From Vicingus sp036171675 (lineage in GTDB: Bacteria > Bacteroidota > Bacteroidia > Flavobacteriales_E > Vicingaceae), in assembly GCA_036171675.1 (NCBI GenBank), contig JAVHRO010000144.1:6525-70524 (forward strand): a DNA stretch of 64,000 nucleotides. Direction: 5' to 3'. This document shows, piece by piece, positions 14,775 to 23,838 of this stretch. How positions within the stretch are numbered: the stretch's first letter is position 1; each line of letters starts with the position of its first letter. The notes beneath the pieces were generated by a model. The model was not told where the DNA came from and made no database searches. It was given only the letters and a program-made list of their open reading frames with translations. The position numbers and the translations under genes are program-made.

Positions 14775-17495
14775 ATGAAGATAGCATACATCAATAACCA
14801 ACCCCATCACTATAAAACTGGCGAAACCATTTTAAATTTTGTGAAACGTATCGAAGGAAATAAAGCCATTCCAACTCTATGCGACGCTCCCAATTTATAT
14901 CCTTTTGGTTCATGCCGAATTTGTAGTGTGGAGGTAGCATTAGAAAAAGACGGAAAAACTAAAACCGTAGCCTCTTGCCACACTCCTGTTATGGAAAACA
15001 GCTATATCTATCACGAAACAGATAACATCCAAAAACTAAGAAAAAACATTATTGAATTAGTATTAACCGACCATCCTTTAGATTGTTTAACGTGTGAAGT
15101 AAATGGAAATTGCGAATTACAAGATGTTGCTGCTCGTATTGGAATAACAGAGGTTCGTTACCCTACTGGAGCAAATCATTTAGATAGAAAAAAAGACGCT
15201 TCACATCCATACATGCGTTCTGAACTTTCGAAATGTATAAACTGTTACCGATGTGTAAGAGCTTGTGATGAAGTTCAAGGTCAATTTATTTTAACTATGG
15301 CTGGAAGAGGATTTGATGCCCACATCGCAAAAAGCATGAACGATTCCTTTATGGAATCCGATTGTGTAAGTTGTGGTGCTTGTGCTCAGGCTTGTCCAAC
15401 CAATGCCATTTCCGATGTTTTTCAATCAAAATCGATACAAGCTACAAAAAAAACAAGAACGGTTTGCACATACTGCGGTGTGGGTTGTAACCTAGAAGTT
15501 TCAACCGTAAATGGGAAAATAAAATCTATTCAGGCTCCATATGACGCAGAGGTAAATGCTGGACATACCTGTTTAAAGGGTCGATATGCTTTTAAATTTT
15601 ACGACCATCCAGACCGATTAAAAACCCCTATGATTCGTAAAAATGACAAACTTGAACCTGTGTCGTGGAATGAAGTTTATGATTTTATGGCTGATAATTT
15701 CAATGCTATTAAAAACGAGTTTGGGCCAGATGCAATTGCCGGAATTTCTTCAGCACGAACGCCTAACGAAGAAAATTATTTGATGCAAAAATTTATTCGT
15801 GCGGTAATTGGAACCAATAATATTGACTGTTGTGCAAGAGTCTGCCACTCTCCTACAGCTTTAGGAATGCAAAAATCTTTTGGCACAGGAGCCGCAACCA
15901 ATTCAATAATTGATTTAGAATATACCGATTGTATTTTTATAATTGGTGCAAACCCAACCGATGCCCATCCTGTAATAGGAGCAAAAATCAAACAAAAAAT
16001 GATGAAAGGGGTTACTAGTATTGTGGTTGACCCTCGAAAAATTGAATTGGCAAAATATGCTACCTATCATTTACAATTGAATCCAGGAACCAATGTAGCA
16101 CTGCTAAACATGATGTTGTATTACATTATTTCTGAAGGATTAGAAGATAACCATTTTATTATTTCTCGTTGTGAAGGTTTCAAAGAAATGAAATCCGAAA
16201 TTCTAAAATTAGATATGATCAAATTAGAAAAAATTACGGGAGTTGATAATAAACTGGTTAGAAAAGCTGCGATAGCTTATGCAAAAGCACATGCTGCAAT
16301 GGAATTTCATGGTTTAGGAGTTACAGAACACACGCAAGGAACACATACAGTTCAATTGATTGGAAATTTAGCCATGATTACCGGAAATATTGGTAAAAAA
16401 GGTACCGGCGTAAACCCTTTACGTGGGCAAAACAATGTTCAAGGTGCTGCCGACATGGGGGCTCAGCCTTATCAAGGTGCTGGTTATTATGATGTTAAAG
16501 ATGTTAAAGCAAACAAACATTACAATAAATTTTATGGCTCAATCTTACCTACTCATGAAGGGTTAAAAATTCCTGAAATGTTTGACGCAGCTATAGTTGG
16601 TAAACTTAAGGCTTTATGGATTATTGGTGAAGATGTGGTGCAAACCGACCCCAATACTCAGAAAGTAATTAAAGCCCTTTCGAATTTAGATATGTTGGTT
16701 ATTTCAGAATTGTTTATGACCGAAACAGCCAAATTAGCCACTGTGCTTCTCCCCGCTTCTTCATTCTTAGAAAAAGAAGGAACATTTACCAATGGAGAAC
16801 GAAGAATACAACGAGTACAGCGTGTTGTTGAACCTATAGAAGGCACCAAACCTGATGGACAAATTATTGTTGAAATGATGCGTAAAATGGGATACGACCA
16901 ATGCGATTATACAGCAGAAAATATGTTGCAAGAAATTTCACAAATTGTTCCATTTTTTGAAGGTGTAAGGTGGAATGCATTGGGAAATACTGGAAAACAG
17001 TGGCCTGTTTTACAAGATGGAAAAGGTACCAAACGATTACATTTAACTCAATTTAAACACGGTAAAGGTCAGTTCTTTTTCTATCCATTTAAAATAAGTA
17101 ACGAACTTAAAATTCATTGCAAGGATTTTCCTTACATTATTACCACCAACAGAGAATTAGAACATTATAACTGTGGAGCAATGACACGAAGAACGGGTAA
17201 CGTTGATATTCTTAACGAAGATGTGTTATTAATTAATCCCAATGATGCAAAAAACAATTCCATAAAAAATGGCGACATGGTTTGCGTAGAATCTCCTCGT
17301 GGAAAAGTGGATATTAAAGCAAAAATTACCGACGAAGTAAAACCAGGTATTTTAAGTTCTACCTTTCATTTTCCAGATATAATGCTCAACAACATTACTT
17401 CTGATGAACATGATAGCGAAGCCTTTTGTCCTGAGTACAAAGTGGTAAGTTGTAGAATTAGAAAAAGTAAGGGAAAAAATATTTTAACGAATTAA
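14775..17495 (+). CDS. formate dehydrogenase catalytic subunit (molybdopterin, Cys type)
   Basis: The 906-residue protein has the full chain of a NAD-linked formate dehydrogenase. An N-terminal ferredoxin domain binds [2Fe-2S] (C36, C47, C50, C68). Next come a His-Cys [4Fe-4S] site (H100, C104, C107, C113), two [4Fe-4S] clusters (C154, C157, C160, C164 and C197, C200, C203, C207), and the cluster before the molybdopterin domain (C231, C234, C238, C266). The active-site motif CCARVCHSPTALG places Cys357 and His358 where selenocysteine and His occur in other members, so no selenocysteine is used. A C-terminal molydopterin dinucleotide-binding domain follows (NRELEHYNCGAMTRRTG). It oxidises formate to CO2 and passes electrons to the NuoEF-like subunit and NAD. 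An accessory FdhD gene is not in the window. Confidence 0.92.
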   Translation: MKIAYINNQPHHYKTGETILNFVKRIEGNKAIPTLCDAPNLYPFGSCRICSVEVALEKDGKTKTVASCHTPVMENSYIYHETDNIQKLRKNIIELVLTDHPLDCLTCEVNGNCELQDVAARIGITEVRYPTGANHLDRKKDASHPYMRSELSKCINCYRCVRACDEVQGQFILTMAGRGFDAHIAKSMNDSFMESDCVSCGACAQACPTNAISDVFQSKSIQATKKTRTVCTYCGVGCNLEVSTVNGKIKSIQAPYDAEVNAGHTCLKGRYAFKFYDHPDRLKTPMIRKNDKLEPVSWNEVYDFMADNFNAIKNEFGPDAIAGISSARTPNEENYLMQKFIRAVIGTNNIDCCARVCHSPTALGMQKSFGTGAATNSIIDLEYTDCIFIIGANPTDAHPVIGAKIKQKMMKGVTSIVVDPRKIELAKYATYHLQLNPGTNVALLNMMLYYIISEGLEDNHFIISRCEGFKEMKSEILKLDMIKLEKITGVDNKLVRKAAIAYAKAHAAMEFHGLGVTEHTQGTHTVQLIGNLAMITGNIGKKGTGVNPLRGQNNVQGAADMGAQPYQGAGYYDVKDVKANKHYNKFYGSILPTHEGLKIPEMFDAAIVGKLKALWIIGEDVVQTDPNTQKVIKALSNLDMLVISELFMTETAKLATVLLPASSFLEKEGTFTNGERRIQRVQRVVEPIEGTKPDGQIIVEMMRKMGYDQCDYTAENMLQEISQIVPFFEGVRWNALGNTGKQWPVLQDGKGTKRLHLTQFKHGKGQFFFYPFKISNELKIHCKDFPYIITTNRELEHYNCGAMTRRTGNVDILNEDVLLINPNDAKNNSIKNGDMVCVESPRGKVDIKAKITDEVKPGILSSTFHFPDIMLNNITSDEHDSEAFCPEYKVVSCRIRKSKGKNILTN

Positions 17496-17542
17496 ATGGT
17501 ATAATCTTTGATAAAATACGTTAAACCTTAAAAATTAAACCT

Positions 17543-18100
17543 ATGAAAACAAAAACACACATTACATTAAAAAGCTTATTAATTATAGCATTTTTATATT
17601 TTGGAAACTCAATTTTTGCTCAACATCAAAAGATAAACCATCATCCTAAAGGTTTGCCAAGGGCTACTATGCCTACAAAACAACCTTCAATGCTACAAGC
17701 TCAAAAAGTATTAAAACGTACACAATTTGTAATTCTAAAAGCTAAAATAGCTGTAAATAAAGGCCAAAATTATACAGGCGATTTAGCTAAAGCTGTGGCT
17801 CATCAAAAACAAGCAAAGAAATTTTACTTGATGAAAAATCCAAACAGAGCTATTCTTCACTCTCGTCAAGCTCGAATGTATGCCTTTAAAACGTTACAAG
17901 CAAACAAAGCTGGGACTGATGTTGATCAAAGCTATCAATTTAATAAAGAAGAAAATGCTATGATTGGCACCCAACAAGATGGAATTGACCTAGATAAAGA
18001 TTTGGAGCAAACCACTTTCAACGACAAAGCGGTTACCGATAAAGAAATGACTGATAATGAAGTGTTAGAAACACCCGCCTCAGAATATAAAAATGAATAA
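17543..18100 (+). CDS. small exported protein of unknown function
   Basis: A 185-residue protein with a signal peptide (SLLIIAFLYFGNSIFAQ, cleavage probably after FAQ at about residue 26). The mature part is basic in the middle: a helical segment of about residues 50-125 contains evenly spaced Lys, Arg and His (KVLKRTQFVILKAKIAV, AVAHQKQAKKFYLMKNPNRA). It then turns acidic near the C-terminus (GIDLDKDLEQTTFNDKAVTDKE). No known domain is recognised and there are no cysteines. It lies 47 bases after the formate dehydrogenase subunit on the same strand and is followed by a strong terminator, so it may be the last gene of that transcript. It is probably periplasmic or outer-membrane associated. 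Confidence 0.65.
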   Translation: MKTKTHITLKSLLIIAFLYFGNSIFAQHQKINHHPKGLPRATMPTKQPSMLQAQKVLKRTQFVILKAKIAVNKGQNYTGDLAKAVAHQKQAKKFYLMKNPNRAILHSRQARMYAFKTLQANKAGTDVDQSYQFNKEENAMIGTQQDGIDLDKDLEQTTFNDKAVTDKEMTDNEVLETPASEYKNE

Positions 18101-18118
18101 CCGTTTTTCTAATTAATA

Positions 18119-18148
18119 AAAAGGGTAAAGCAAACTTTACCCTTTTTT
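18119..18148 (+). terminator. strong intrinsic terminator
   Basis: AAGGGTAAAG (18121-18130) and CTTTACCCTT form a perfect 10-bp stem around a 4-base loop, followed by a T run. It lies 20 bases after the exported-protein stop and ends the formate dehydrogenase transcript. Confidence 0.9.
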
Positions 18149-18211
18149 ATGTTATACAAAATCGGTTTAAAAGTATTTACAAGTATAAAAATCTTACCTA
18201 AGCTTTATTTT

Positions 18212-18219
18212 TACTTTTG
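18212..18219 (+). promoter_or_regulatory. possible -7 box before the DUF885 gene
   Basis: TACTTTTG matches TAnnTTTG exactly and lies 19 bases before the start codon at 18239, after a strong terminator, so a promoter is expected here. Confidence 0.45.
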
Positions 18220-18238
18220 AAACGTAAAACTCCATTTT

Positions 18239-20089
18239 ATGAAAAAATTATATTACTTATTACTTGTTATAGTGGTTACAAGCTGTAATACAACTACTAC
18301 AAAACCAATTAATATTACTACAGAAGACCCCAACAAAGCGTTAGCTAGTGTGCTCGAAAACTATTATAACGAGCGAATGCAACTGCTTCCCCTTGAAGCC
18401 ACAGCAAATGGTGATTCACGTTTCAACAACCTCTTGCCTGCCGATTTTACCGAATCTTATCGTGCAACATTGAAAGATTTTTTTACTCGATACACCGATT
18501 CTATCTCAACAATTATTCCTGCAATCTTAAATGAAAATGATAAAAAGAGTTATGATATTTTCACCTATCAATTAAAAATGTCGTTAGAAGGCTTGGAGGT
18601 AAATTTTCTGGGTAGTCCTGATAAAAACGATTTTACCTACATGCCTTTCGACCAGTTTAATGGAGTGCCTATTGGTTTCGGACAAATGGGCTCAGGCACA
18701 GGAAATCAACCCTTTAAAACGGTAAAAGATTATGACGATTGGATACAACGTTCAATTGCATTTTCGGCCTGGGTAGATAGTGCTATTGTTTACTTTAGAA
18801 AAGGAATAGCTATGAATTACGTTTTACCAAAAGCAATTGTCGTAAAAATGATTCCTCAAATGTACAACATCATAACTACCGATGCTACCAAAAGTTTGTT
18901 CTACACTCCTATTCAATTAATGCCTGGAAGTTTTACGGAAGCCGATAAAATAAGATTGACCGCTGCGTACATTGACATGATTAACAACTACATTGAACCA
19001 TCATATAAAAAGCTAGGCGATTTTTTACAACATGAATATTTACCAAAAGCCAGAAACACAACCGGAATAAATGCCTTACCCAATGGTGATAAGTTGTATT
19101 CCTACCTAGTTAAGTACTGGACTACTACCAATAAAACTCCTGAAGAAATATATCAAACAGGGCTGTCGGAAGTAAAACGTATTAGAACCGAGATGGAAAC
19201 CATTAAAAACCAAGTAGGTTTTAAAGGCGATTTGAATGCTTTTTTCTATTTTATGAAAACCGACCCACAATTTATGCCATTCAAAACACCCGAAGAAATA
19301 TTGCATGCTACCCGAAACATCCAAGCCACGATAGATCCGAACCTTAAAAAAATGTTTACGCTTACACCAAAAACAAAATTTGAAATACGACAAACCGAAG
19401 CTTTTAGAGCAGCAAGTGCCAGTGCCGAATATTATCCTGGCTTACCCGACGGGACAAGACCTGGCATTTATTATATTCCTATTTTAGATGCTACCAAATA
19501 CAATGTAACTGGTGGTATGGAAAGCACCTTTCTGCATGAGGCAATTCCTGGTCACCATTTTCAAAATAGCATACAATCGGAAAATATGTCGTTACCTAAT
19601 TTCCGTAGGTTTATGTGGTATGGAGCTTATGGTGAAGGTTATGCCTTGTATTGCGAAAGTCTTGGTAGTGAACTTGGTTTATACACCGACCCTTATCAAC
19701 ACATGGGAGCGTTGGGCGATGAAATATTACGTGCAATAAGATTGGTGGTTGATGTTGCCATGCACACGGGTAAAATGACTCGTGAAGAGGCAATTGCTTA
19801 CATGATGGAAAACGAATCGATTAGCGAAGAAGGTGCTGTTGCAGAAATAGAACGTTATATGGTTTATCCAGCTCAAGCCTTAAGTTATAAAACTGGTGCG
19901 TTGAAAATATGGGAATTACGCAACAAGTACAGCAAACAGTTGGGCGATAAATTTAACCTATCCTCTTTTCATGACGAATTTTTAAAAGACGGTTGTATGC
20001 CATTGGACGTAATTGAGCAATCGATGGATGAATGGGCAAAAAACAACCTTTCAAAACCAATTAAACAAGTAAATATACCAATGCATTAA
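18239..20089 (+). CDS. DUF885 family lipoprotein, putative metallopeptidase
   Basis: The 616-residue protein starts with a lipoprotein signal (YLLLVIVVTSC, Cys16). The DUF885 fold follows: an N-terminal helical region with LLPLEATANGDSRFNNLLP, a central region, and the zincin-like signature H433-EAIPG-HH (HEAIPGHHFQNSIQ) with Glu434. Further conserved pieces are YGEGYALYCESLGSELGLYTDPYQHMG and PAQALSYKTGALKIWELR near the C-terminus. Family members are thought to be zinc-dependent carboxypeptidase-like enzymes; the substrate here is unknown. It is a single-gene transcript between two terminator-like structures and converges on the bat operon. The lipid anchor suggests action in the periplasm or at the outer membrane. 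Confidence 0.85.
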   Translation: MKKLYYLLLVIVVTSCNTTTTKPINITTEDPNKALASVLENYYNERMQLLPLEATANGDSRFNNLLPADFTESYRATLKDFFTRYTDSISTIIPAILNENDKKSYDIFTYQLKMSLEGLEVNFLGSPDKNDFTYMPFDQFNGVPIGFGQMGSGTGNQPFKTVKDYDDWIQRSIAFSAWVDSAIVYFRKGIAMNYVLPKAIVVKMIPQMYNIITTDATKSLFYTPIQLMPGSFTEADKIRLTAAYIDMINNYIEPSYKKLGDFLQHEYLPKARNTTGINALPNGDKLYSYLVKYWTTTNKTPEEIYQTGLSEVKRIRTEMETIKNQVGFKGDLNAFFYFMKTDPQFMPFKTPEEILHATRNIQATIDPNLKKMFTLTPKTKFEIRQTEAFRAASASAEYYPGLPDGTRPGIYYIPILDATKYNVTGGMESTFLHEAIPGHHFQNSIQSENMSLPNFRRFMWYGAYGEGYALYCESLGSELGLYTDPYQHMGALGDEILRAIRLVVDVAMHTGKMTREEAIAYMMENESISEEGAVAEIERYMVYPAQALSYKTGALKIWELRNKYSKQLGDKFNLSSFHDEFLKDGCMPLDVIEQSMDEWAKNNLSKPIKQVNIPMH

Positions 20090-20164
20090 TTCTCGGAAGT
20101 TACGCCGTGATAAAATGCGAAAACATTGAAAAAATGAATCAACATGTATTCTTTTGTTGGCTTT

Positions 20165-20215
20165 TAGAATAAAACTAGGCCTTCAAAGCAGAAGATAGAG
20201 AAAGATTTTATTCTA
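20165..20215. repeat. inverted repeat between convergent DUF885 and batE genes
   Basis: TAGAATAAAA (20165-20174) and TTTTATTCTA (20206-20215) are perfect 10-base inverted arms separated by 31 bases. It lies between two convergent genes and could help termination, though the spacing is wide for an intrinsic terminator. Confidence 0.35.
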
Positions 20216-20233
20216 GCGTTTTTCACTAACAAA

Positions 20234-21082
20234 TCAAATCACTTCTAAATCGCTAGCATTAAGCCAACCCAAATTACCATTTGGTAATTTAATTTTTACC
20301 CAACCAGTGCTTTTTTCCAACACATTTACTTTGGTGCCTTCATGTAAGGTGAAAAGTTTTTGAGCGTTCGTGTTGGGTTCGCTTTTTATGGTAACGGTTT
20401 CGGTAAAAATAATGCCCTCAGCCGATTGGTTTACGAATTTTTGGTTCTCACTTGCCATAAACCAACAGAACAAACCCATTACTACAAACAACAATCCACC
20501 GTAAAAACCCGTTTTCTTTACTAAAACTATTCCAGAAAGTAAATAACTAATAAAAAGTAATAATGCCACCACCAACAAACCTACGGCATAATAAGCCCAA
20601 GTACTAGAGGTTTTAGAACCCACAAAATTTTTGTAAGCATTTCCAATAAAAAGTTCTGGTAAACGATCAATCTTGTCTATTGTTCTAGTATTGGCTTGTT
20701 TTAAATTAAATAAGGCATCTTCGTAGTCGGGTTTTAATTTTAAGGCTCGTTCGTAATTTAAAATGGACTTTGGAACTTCATTAAGCTTAAAATAAGCATT
20801 ACCCAAATTGTAATAAATCTCTGGTGACAAATAATCGTCAGCAATCAATTCATCGTAAATTTTAACCGCCTCAGTATATTTACCATCAGCGTATAGAGTG
20901 TTAGCTTCTTTAAATTTAATGTTAGGGTTGGCAATTGAGGTGGCAATTGAGGTGGCAATTGAGGTGGCAAATGTAAAAGAATTTAATACGAACAAAAAAA
21001 ACATACCAAATATTCGTAGTGTGTGAAAACTAGAAATCGTCAACTTTCTACTTTCAACTTTAAACTTTAAACTTGAGTTCAT
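20234..21082 (-). CDS. batE: BatE-like TPR and SH3 domain protein
   Basis: Layout: a signal region (residues 27-50), TPR repeats (EANTLYADGKYTEAVKIYDELI, PEIYYNLGNAYFKLNEVPKSILNYERALKLKPDY), two membrane segments (about residues 140-200) and a C-terminal SH3-like domain (TVTIKSEPNTNAQKLFTLHEGTKVNVLEKSTGWVKIKL). This is the BatE protein at the end of bat operons, thought to help assemble periplasmic complexes. The start at 21082 overlaps the batD stop by ATGA, but the first 26 residues are encoded by repeat-like DNA and a start at Met27 (21004) is also possible. The sequence before the cleavage site contains a tandem SIAT repeat from a 12-bp DNA repeat. Confidence 0.85.
   Translation of the reverse strand: MNSSLKFKVESRKLTISSFHTLRIFGMFFLFVLNSFTFATSIATSIATSIANPNIKFKEANTLYADGKYTEAVKIYDELIADDYLSPEIYYNLGNAYFKLNEVPKSILNYERALKLKPDYEDALFNLKQANTRTIDKIDRLPELFIGNAYKNFVGSKTSSTWAYYAVGLLVVALLLFISYLLSGIVLVKKTGFYGGLLFVVMGLFCWFMASENQKFVNQSAEGIIFTETVTIKSEPNTNAQKLFTLHEGTKVNVLEKSTGWVKIKLPNGNLGWLNASDLEVI
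20930..20965. repeat. three tandem 12-bp repeats in batE signal peptide
   Basis: GGCAATTGAGGT occurs three times without change (20930-20941, 20942-20953, 20954-20965), followed by a partial copy. On the minus strand it encodes repeated SIAT residues at the end of the BatE signal peptide. Since 12 is a multiple of three, a change in copy number would keep the frame and alter only signal length. Confidence 0.95.
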
Positions 21083-22890
21083 AATCTTACCTCCTTTTCT
21101 AGTTGGTTAATGATTGATTCCGCTTTTCCAAATATTTCTTGTTCAGAAACTGAAACTGGAGCAAAACGAGCCATCTCACAAAGCTCTAAGGTTGCAATAA
21201 AATTGTTAGTGGTTTCTCCACTAACATTTACAACAGCAAGTTGTTGTGCGATGTTTTCTTTATTTAACGCCGAAAATGGAATTTTAAGCTTGTCGCTAGT
21301 GTATCCAAATAAAGCTTTAGAGATATGTTCATAAAACTCAGATTTTTGATGGGCTTCCATACTTTTTTTAGCAGCAGATAAATATTTAATAGCCATTTTA
21401 TTGGCTTTTCTACTTTTAGAACCCAATACATCTTGTTGAGCGGCTCTAATTTTGTTTCTAAAAATTAATACTAGTATAAATAGTAAAGGCAATATGACTA
21501 TGGCCATATAAAACCAACTACTACCATAAAACGAAGTTTTAGCATGTGTTACCAAAATGTCGCTCATAAAAATATAGCGAATGTCTTCACCTAAAATCTG
21601 AACATCTTCTTTATTGGCGGCAGTAAAGGTAACATTTTCAGCACTTCCGTCACCTTTTTCAACCACAATGGTAAAAGGAGCTGTTTTAGAAGTTTTATAG
21701 GATTTTGAGGCTGGATCGAAATACGAAAATTCAATAGGGTCGATGGTAAATGTTCCTGGATGTCGAGGTATGATAAGGTAATCGTAATCTTTTGAGCCTG
21801 AAACACCTGTTAACGTAGTTTTGTAATTATCGGCAATTTTTGGGTCGTACGTTTCAAAATCTTTAGGAAACTCAACCTTAAAATTATCAATCAATGGTAA
21901 ATTACCTTTTCCGACAACCTTAATTTTTAAATTAATGGCTTCGTTGGCTTTTACCTTGTTCGATGTTACATTGGCTGAAAAATTGAACTGCCCAACAGCA
22001 CCTGAAAAGCTAGCAGGCTTGTTTTTTTCGGGATGAGGTAGCACCTTAATCTTGATAGGCTGACTTTTTAAATTGGCTTCGACATTTTCTACTCTACCAA
22101 AAAATTGGTCGAAAACAGAATTTCCACCACTTACTCTTTTTTGAACCACAAATTTCATTTCGATTGGATCTATGGTTAACGTTCCAGAACGTTGTGGAAA
22201 AAGTACAATTTTACGTATGGTAGCAACATTCCAACGGTAACCACCAAATACCTCTTGACTCCACTGTGCTTGTCCTAAATCAATCTCTTGACTCCAAAAT
22301 CCGTTTAAATCAGCATTTTTTACTAATTCGTTCCCAGCAATATTTACTTTAGTGTACAATTTATAGGTGGCCACAATATGATCTCCTTGATAAACTTCAC
22401 TTTTACTCACACTTGATTTAATAAACAAATCTTTTGAAGCATCGGCTTTAGAAACATTAATGGTTTCGTCTGGTTGGTTTTGTTGTGCTTGTTGCTGCTG
22501 TTGCACATTTACTCCTTTAGAAACCGAAATATTTATAGAATTGGTACTATAGGCTTTACCGTCTACTGCTGCAACTGCAGGTTTAATGGTAAACATTCCC
22601 TCTTTAACCGCCATCAACACATAACTTATTGAAATAGAGGAACTCATATTACCATTCACAAACGACATACTTGTGGATTGGTTTGGCCCAGACAAAACTC
22701 TAAAATTAGATAAATCGGGAGCTTTAAAGTTAGTTATTTTAGCGTTGGCCGTAAACTGGATTTGAAATCGATCGCCTGTAGCAACTTCTGTATTACTTGT
22801 TGCAGCAGTAAACTTTACATCTTGAGCAAATGCACTAACACCCAATGTAAAGACAATAAAAAGGAATAGATATTTTAATAGTTTGTGCAT
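21079..22890 (-). CDS. batD: BatD oxygen-tolerance protein
   Basis: About 603 residues with the BatD layout: a signal peptide (YLFLFIVFTLGVSAFAQ), several immunoglobulin-like beta domains in the periplasm (VKFTAATSNTEVATGDRF, SKSEVYQGDHIVATYKLYTK, RHPGTFTIDPIEFSYFD), one membrane segment (WFYMAIVILPLLFILVLIF) and a cytoplasmic helical tail. The preferred start is the Met at 22890 (MHKLLKYLF); the frame is open to 22962. A polyglutamine stretch lies at about residues 130-140. Bat proteins support growth under oxygen or stress in Bacteroidota; their molecular role is unresolved. It is preceded by batC and overlaps batE by 4 bases. Confidence 0.92.
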   Translation of the reverse strand: MHKLLKYLFLFIVFTLGVSAFAQDVKFTAATSNTEVATGDRFQIQFTANAKITNFKAPDLSNFRVLSGPNQSTSMSFVNGNMSSSISISYVLMAVKEGMFTIKPAVAAVDGKAYSTNSINISVSKGVNVQQQQQAQQNQPDETINVSKADASKDLFIKSSVSKSEVYQGDHIVATYKLYTKVNIAGNELVKNADLNGFWSQEIDLGQAQWSQEVFGGYRWNVATIRKIVLFPQRSGTLTIDPIEMKFVVQKRVSGGNSVFDQFFGRVENVEANLKSQPIKIKVLPHPEKNKPASFSGAVGQFNFSANVTSNKVKANEAINLKIKVVGKGNLPLIDNFKVEFPKDFETYDPKIADNYKTTLTGVSGSKDYDYLIIPRHPGTFTIDPIEFSYFDPASKSYKTSKTAPFTIVVEKGDGSAENVTFTAANKEDVQILGEDIRYIFMSDILVTHAKTSFYGSSWFYMAIVILPLLFILVLIFRNKIRAAQQDVLGSKSRKANKMAIKYLSAAKKSMEAHQKSEFYEHISKALFGYTSDKLKIPFSALNKENIAQQLAVVNVSGETTNNFIATLELCEMARFAPVSVSEQEIFGKAESIINQLEKEVRL

Positions 22891-23014
22891 ACTTGTTATT
22901 CGTTTTTCTTTTGTAACCAACTTGTAGCGTTGAAAAATGAAGATTATTAATATCTTTCTCATTGCTATAAATAGGTATTAATGCTACTTCGTGGTCTTCA
23001 CTTCATTTGTTAGT

Positions 23015-23034
23015 GTAAATCGATACCGATTTAC
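23015..23034. repeat. hairpin between batC and batD
   Basis: GTAAATCG and CGATTTAC pair perfectly around a 4-base loop. The 213-base space between batC and the preferred batD start otherwise holds low-complexity DNA (near 23060-23100, repeated TCAAAT words). Confidence 0.5.
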
Positions 23035-23103
23035 AAACAAATTTTGTTCAGAATGACAATTATAATTAATTCATTTTCAAATCTTCAAATTAGCAAATTG
23101 GCA

Positions 23104-23838
23104 CTACCAATCTTTTTCAATATTAAGTTTTTGTCCGTTTTCTTTTTTCTTTTTTAGTTTTGCTTGCACCTTTTTTTCTTGATTATTTAACGCATCTAAC
23201 ATTTGCTTGGCTTCTTGCTTTGATAATTGCTCAGGTTTGGGTTGTTGGTCTTTATTTTTATCTCCATCCTTTTTCTCATCCGACTTGTCCTTTTTATCCT
23301 GATCTTTTTTGTCTTTGTCCTTATCTTTATTCTTGTCCTGATTCTTTTTGTCTTGGTCTTTTTTATCGTCTTTTTTGTTTTTGTCCTTATCTTTATTTTG
23401 CTGTTGCTGCTGTTGAATTAATTTTTTCTTGGCATAAGCTAAATTATATCGGGTCTCATCATCAGTAGGATTGTGCTTTAGCGATTGTTTATAAGCATTA
23501 ATACTTTCCTCGTATTTTTCGGCTTGCAACAACGAATTTCCCATGTTGTGATACGCATTGGCTTTTATGCCTTTATCTTTCGATTTTTCGGCAATTTTTT
23601 GAAATTGCTGTGAAGCTTCTGCGTATTTTTTTTGTTTGTAAAGGGCATCACCTAAGTTAAATTCAGCTTTTTCTGATTCGCTATTTTTTTCTAAAGCCTT
23701 ATTGTAATTTTCTTCTGCACCAGCAAAATCTTGTTTTTCGTATAAGGTATTTCCTTTACGGATAAATTTTTTATCTTCTTGCCCTACTCCTTGAAGATAT
23801 GATACCAAAAATAATATGAAAACTAAGTTCTTCATCAT
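23104..23838 (-). CDS. batC: BatC TPR protein
   Basis: A 244-residue protein with a signal peptide (LVFILFLVSYLQGVGQ), four TPR repeats (residues about 22-145, for example KGNTLYEKQDFAGAEENYNKALEK and NMGNSLLQAEKYEESINAYKQSLKHNP), a glutamine run, then a long Lys/Asp linker of roughly 60 residues (about 150-205), and a C-terminal helix with MLDALNNQEKKVQAKL. This is the usual BatC plan, with the charged linker probably disordered in the periplasm. It overlaps batB by 4 bases. The first or second Met (23838 or 23835) could be the start. The hydrophobic frame on the opposite strand over the Lys/Asp linker is an artefact of that composition. Confidence 0.9.
   Translation of the reverse strand: MMKNLVFILFLVSYLQGVGQEDKKFIRKGNTLYEKQDFAGAEENYNKALEKNSESEKAEFNLGDALYKQKKYAEASQQFQKIAEKSKDKGIKANAYHNMGNSLLQAEKYEESINAYKQSLKHNPTDDETRYNLAYAKKKLIQQQQQQNKDKDKNKKDDKKDQDKKNQDKNKDKDKDKKDQDKKDKSDEKKDGDKNKDQQPKPEQLSKQEAKQMLDALNNQEKKVQAKLKKKKENGQKLNIEKDW

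Noticed and set aside
14775..17495. Possible selenocysteine formate dehydrogenase
   Set aside because: The active-site position is an ordinary Cys codon (residue 357) and there is no in-frame TGA.
23160..23468. Hydrophobic plus-strand frame opposite batC
   Set aside because: It is the antisense of the Lys/Asp-rich linker of BatC; the composition of that linker gives a Leu/Phe/Ile-rich shadow. No start context or homology supports it.
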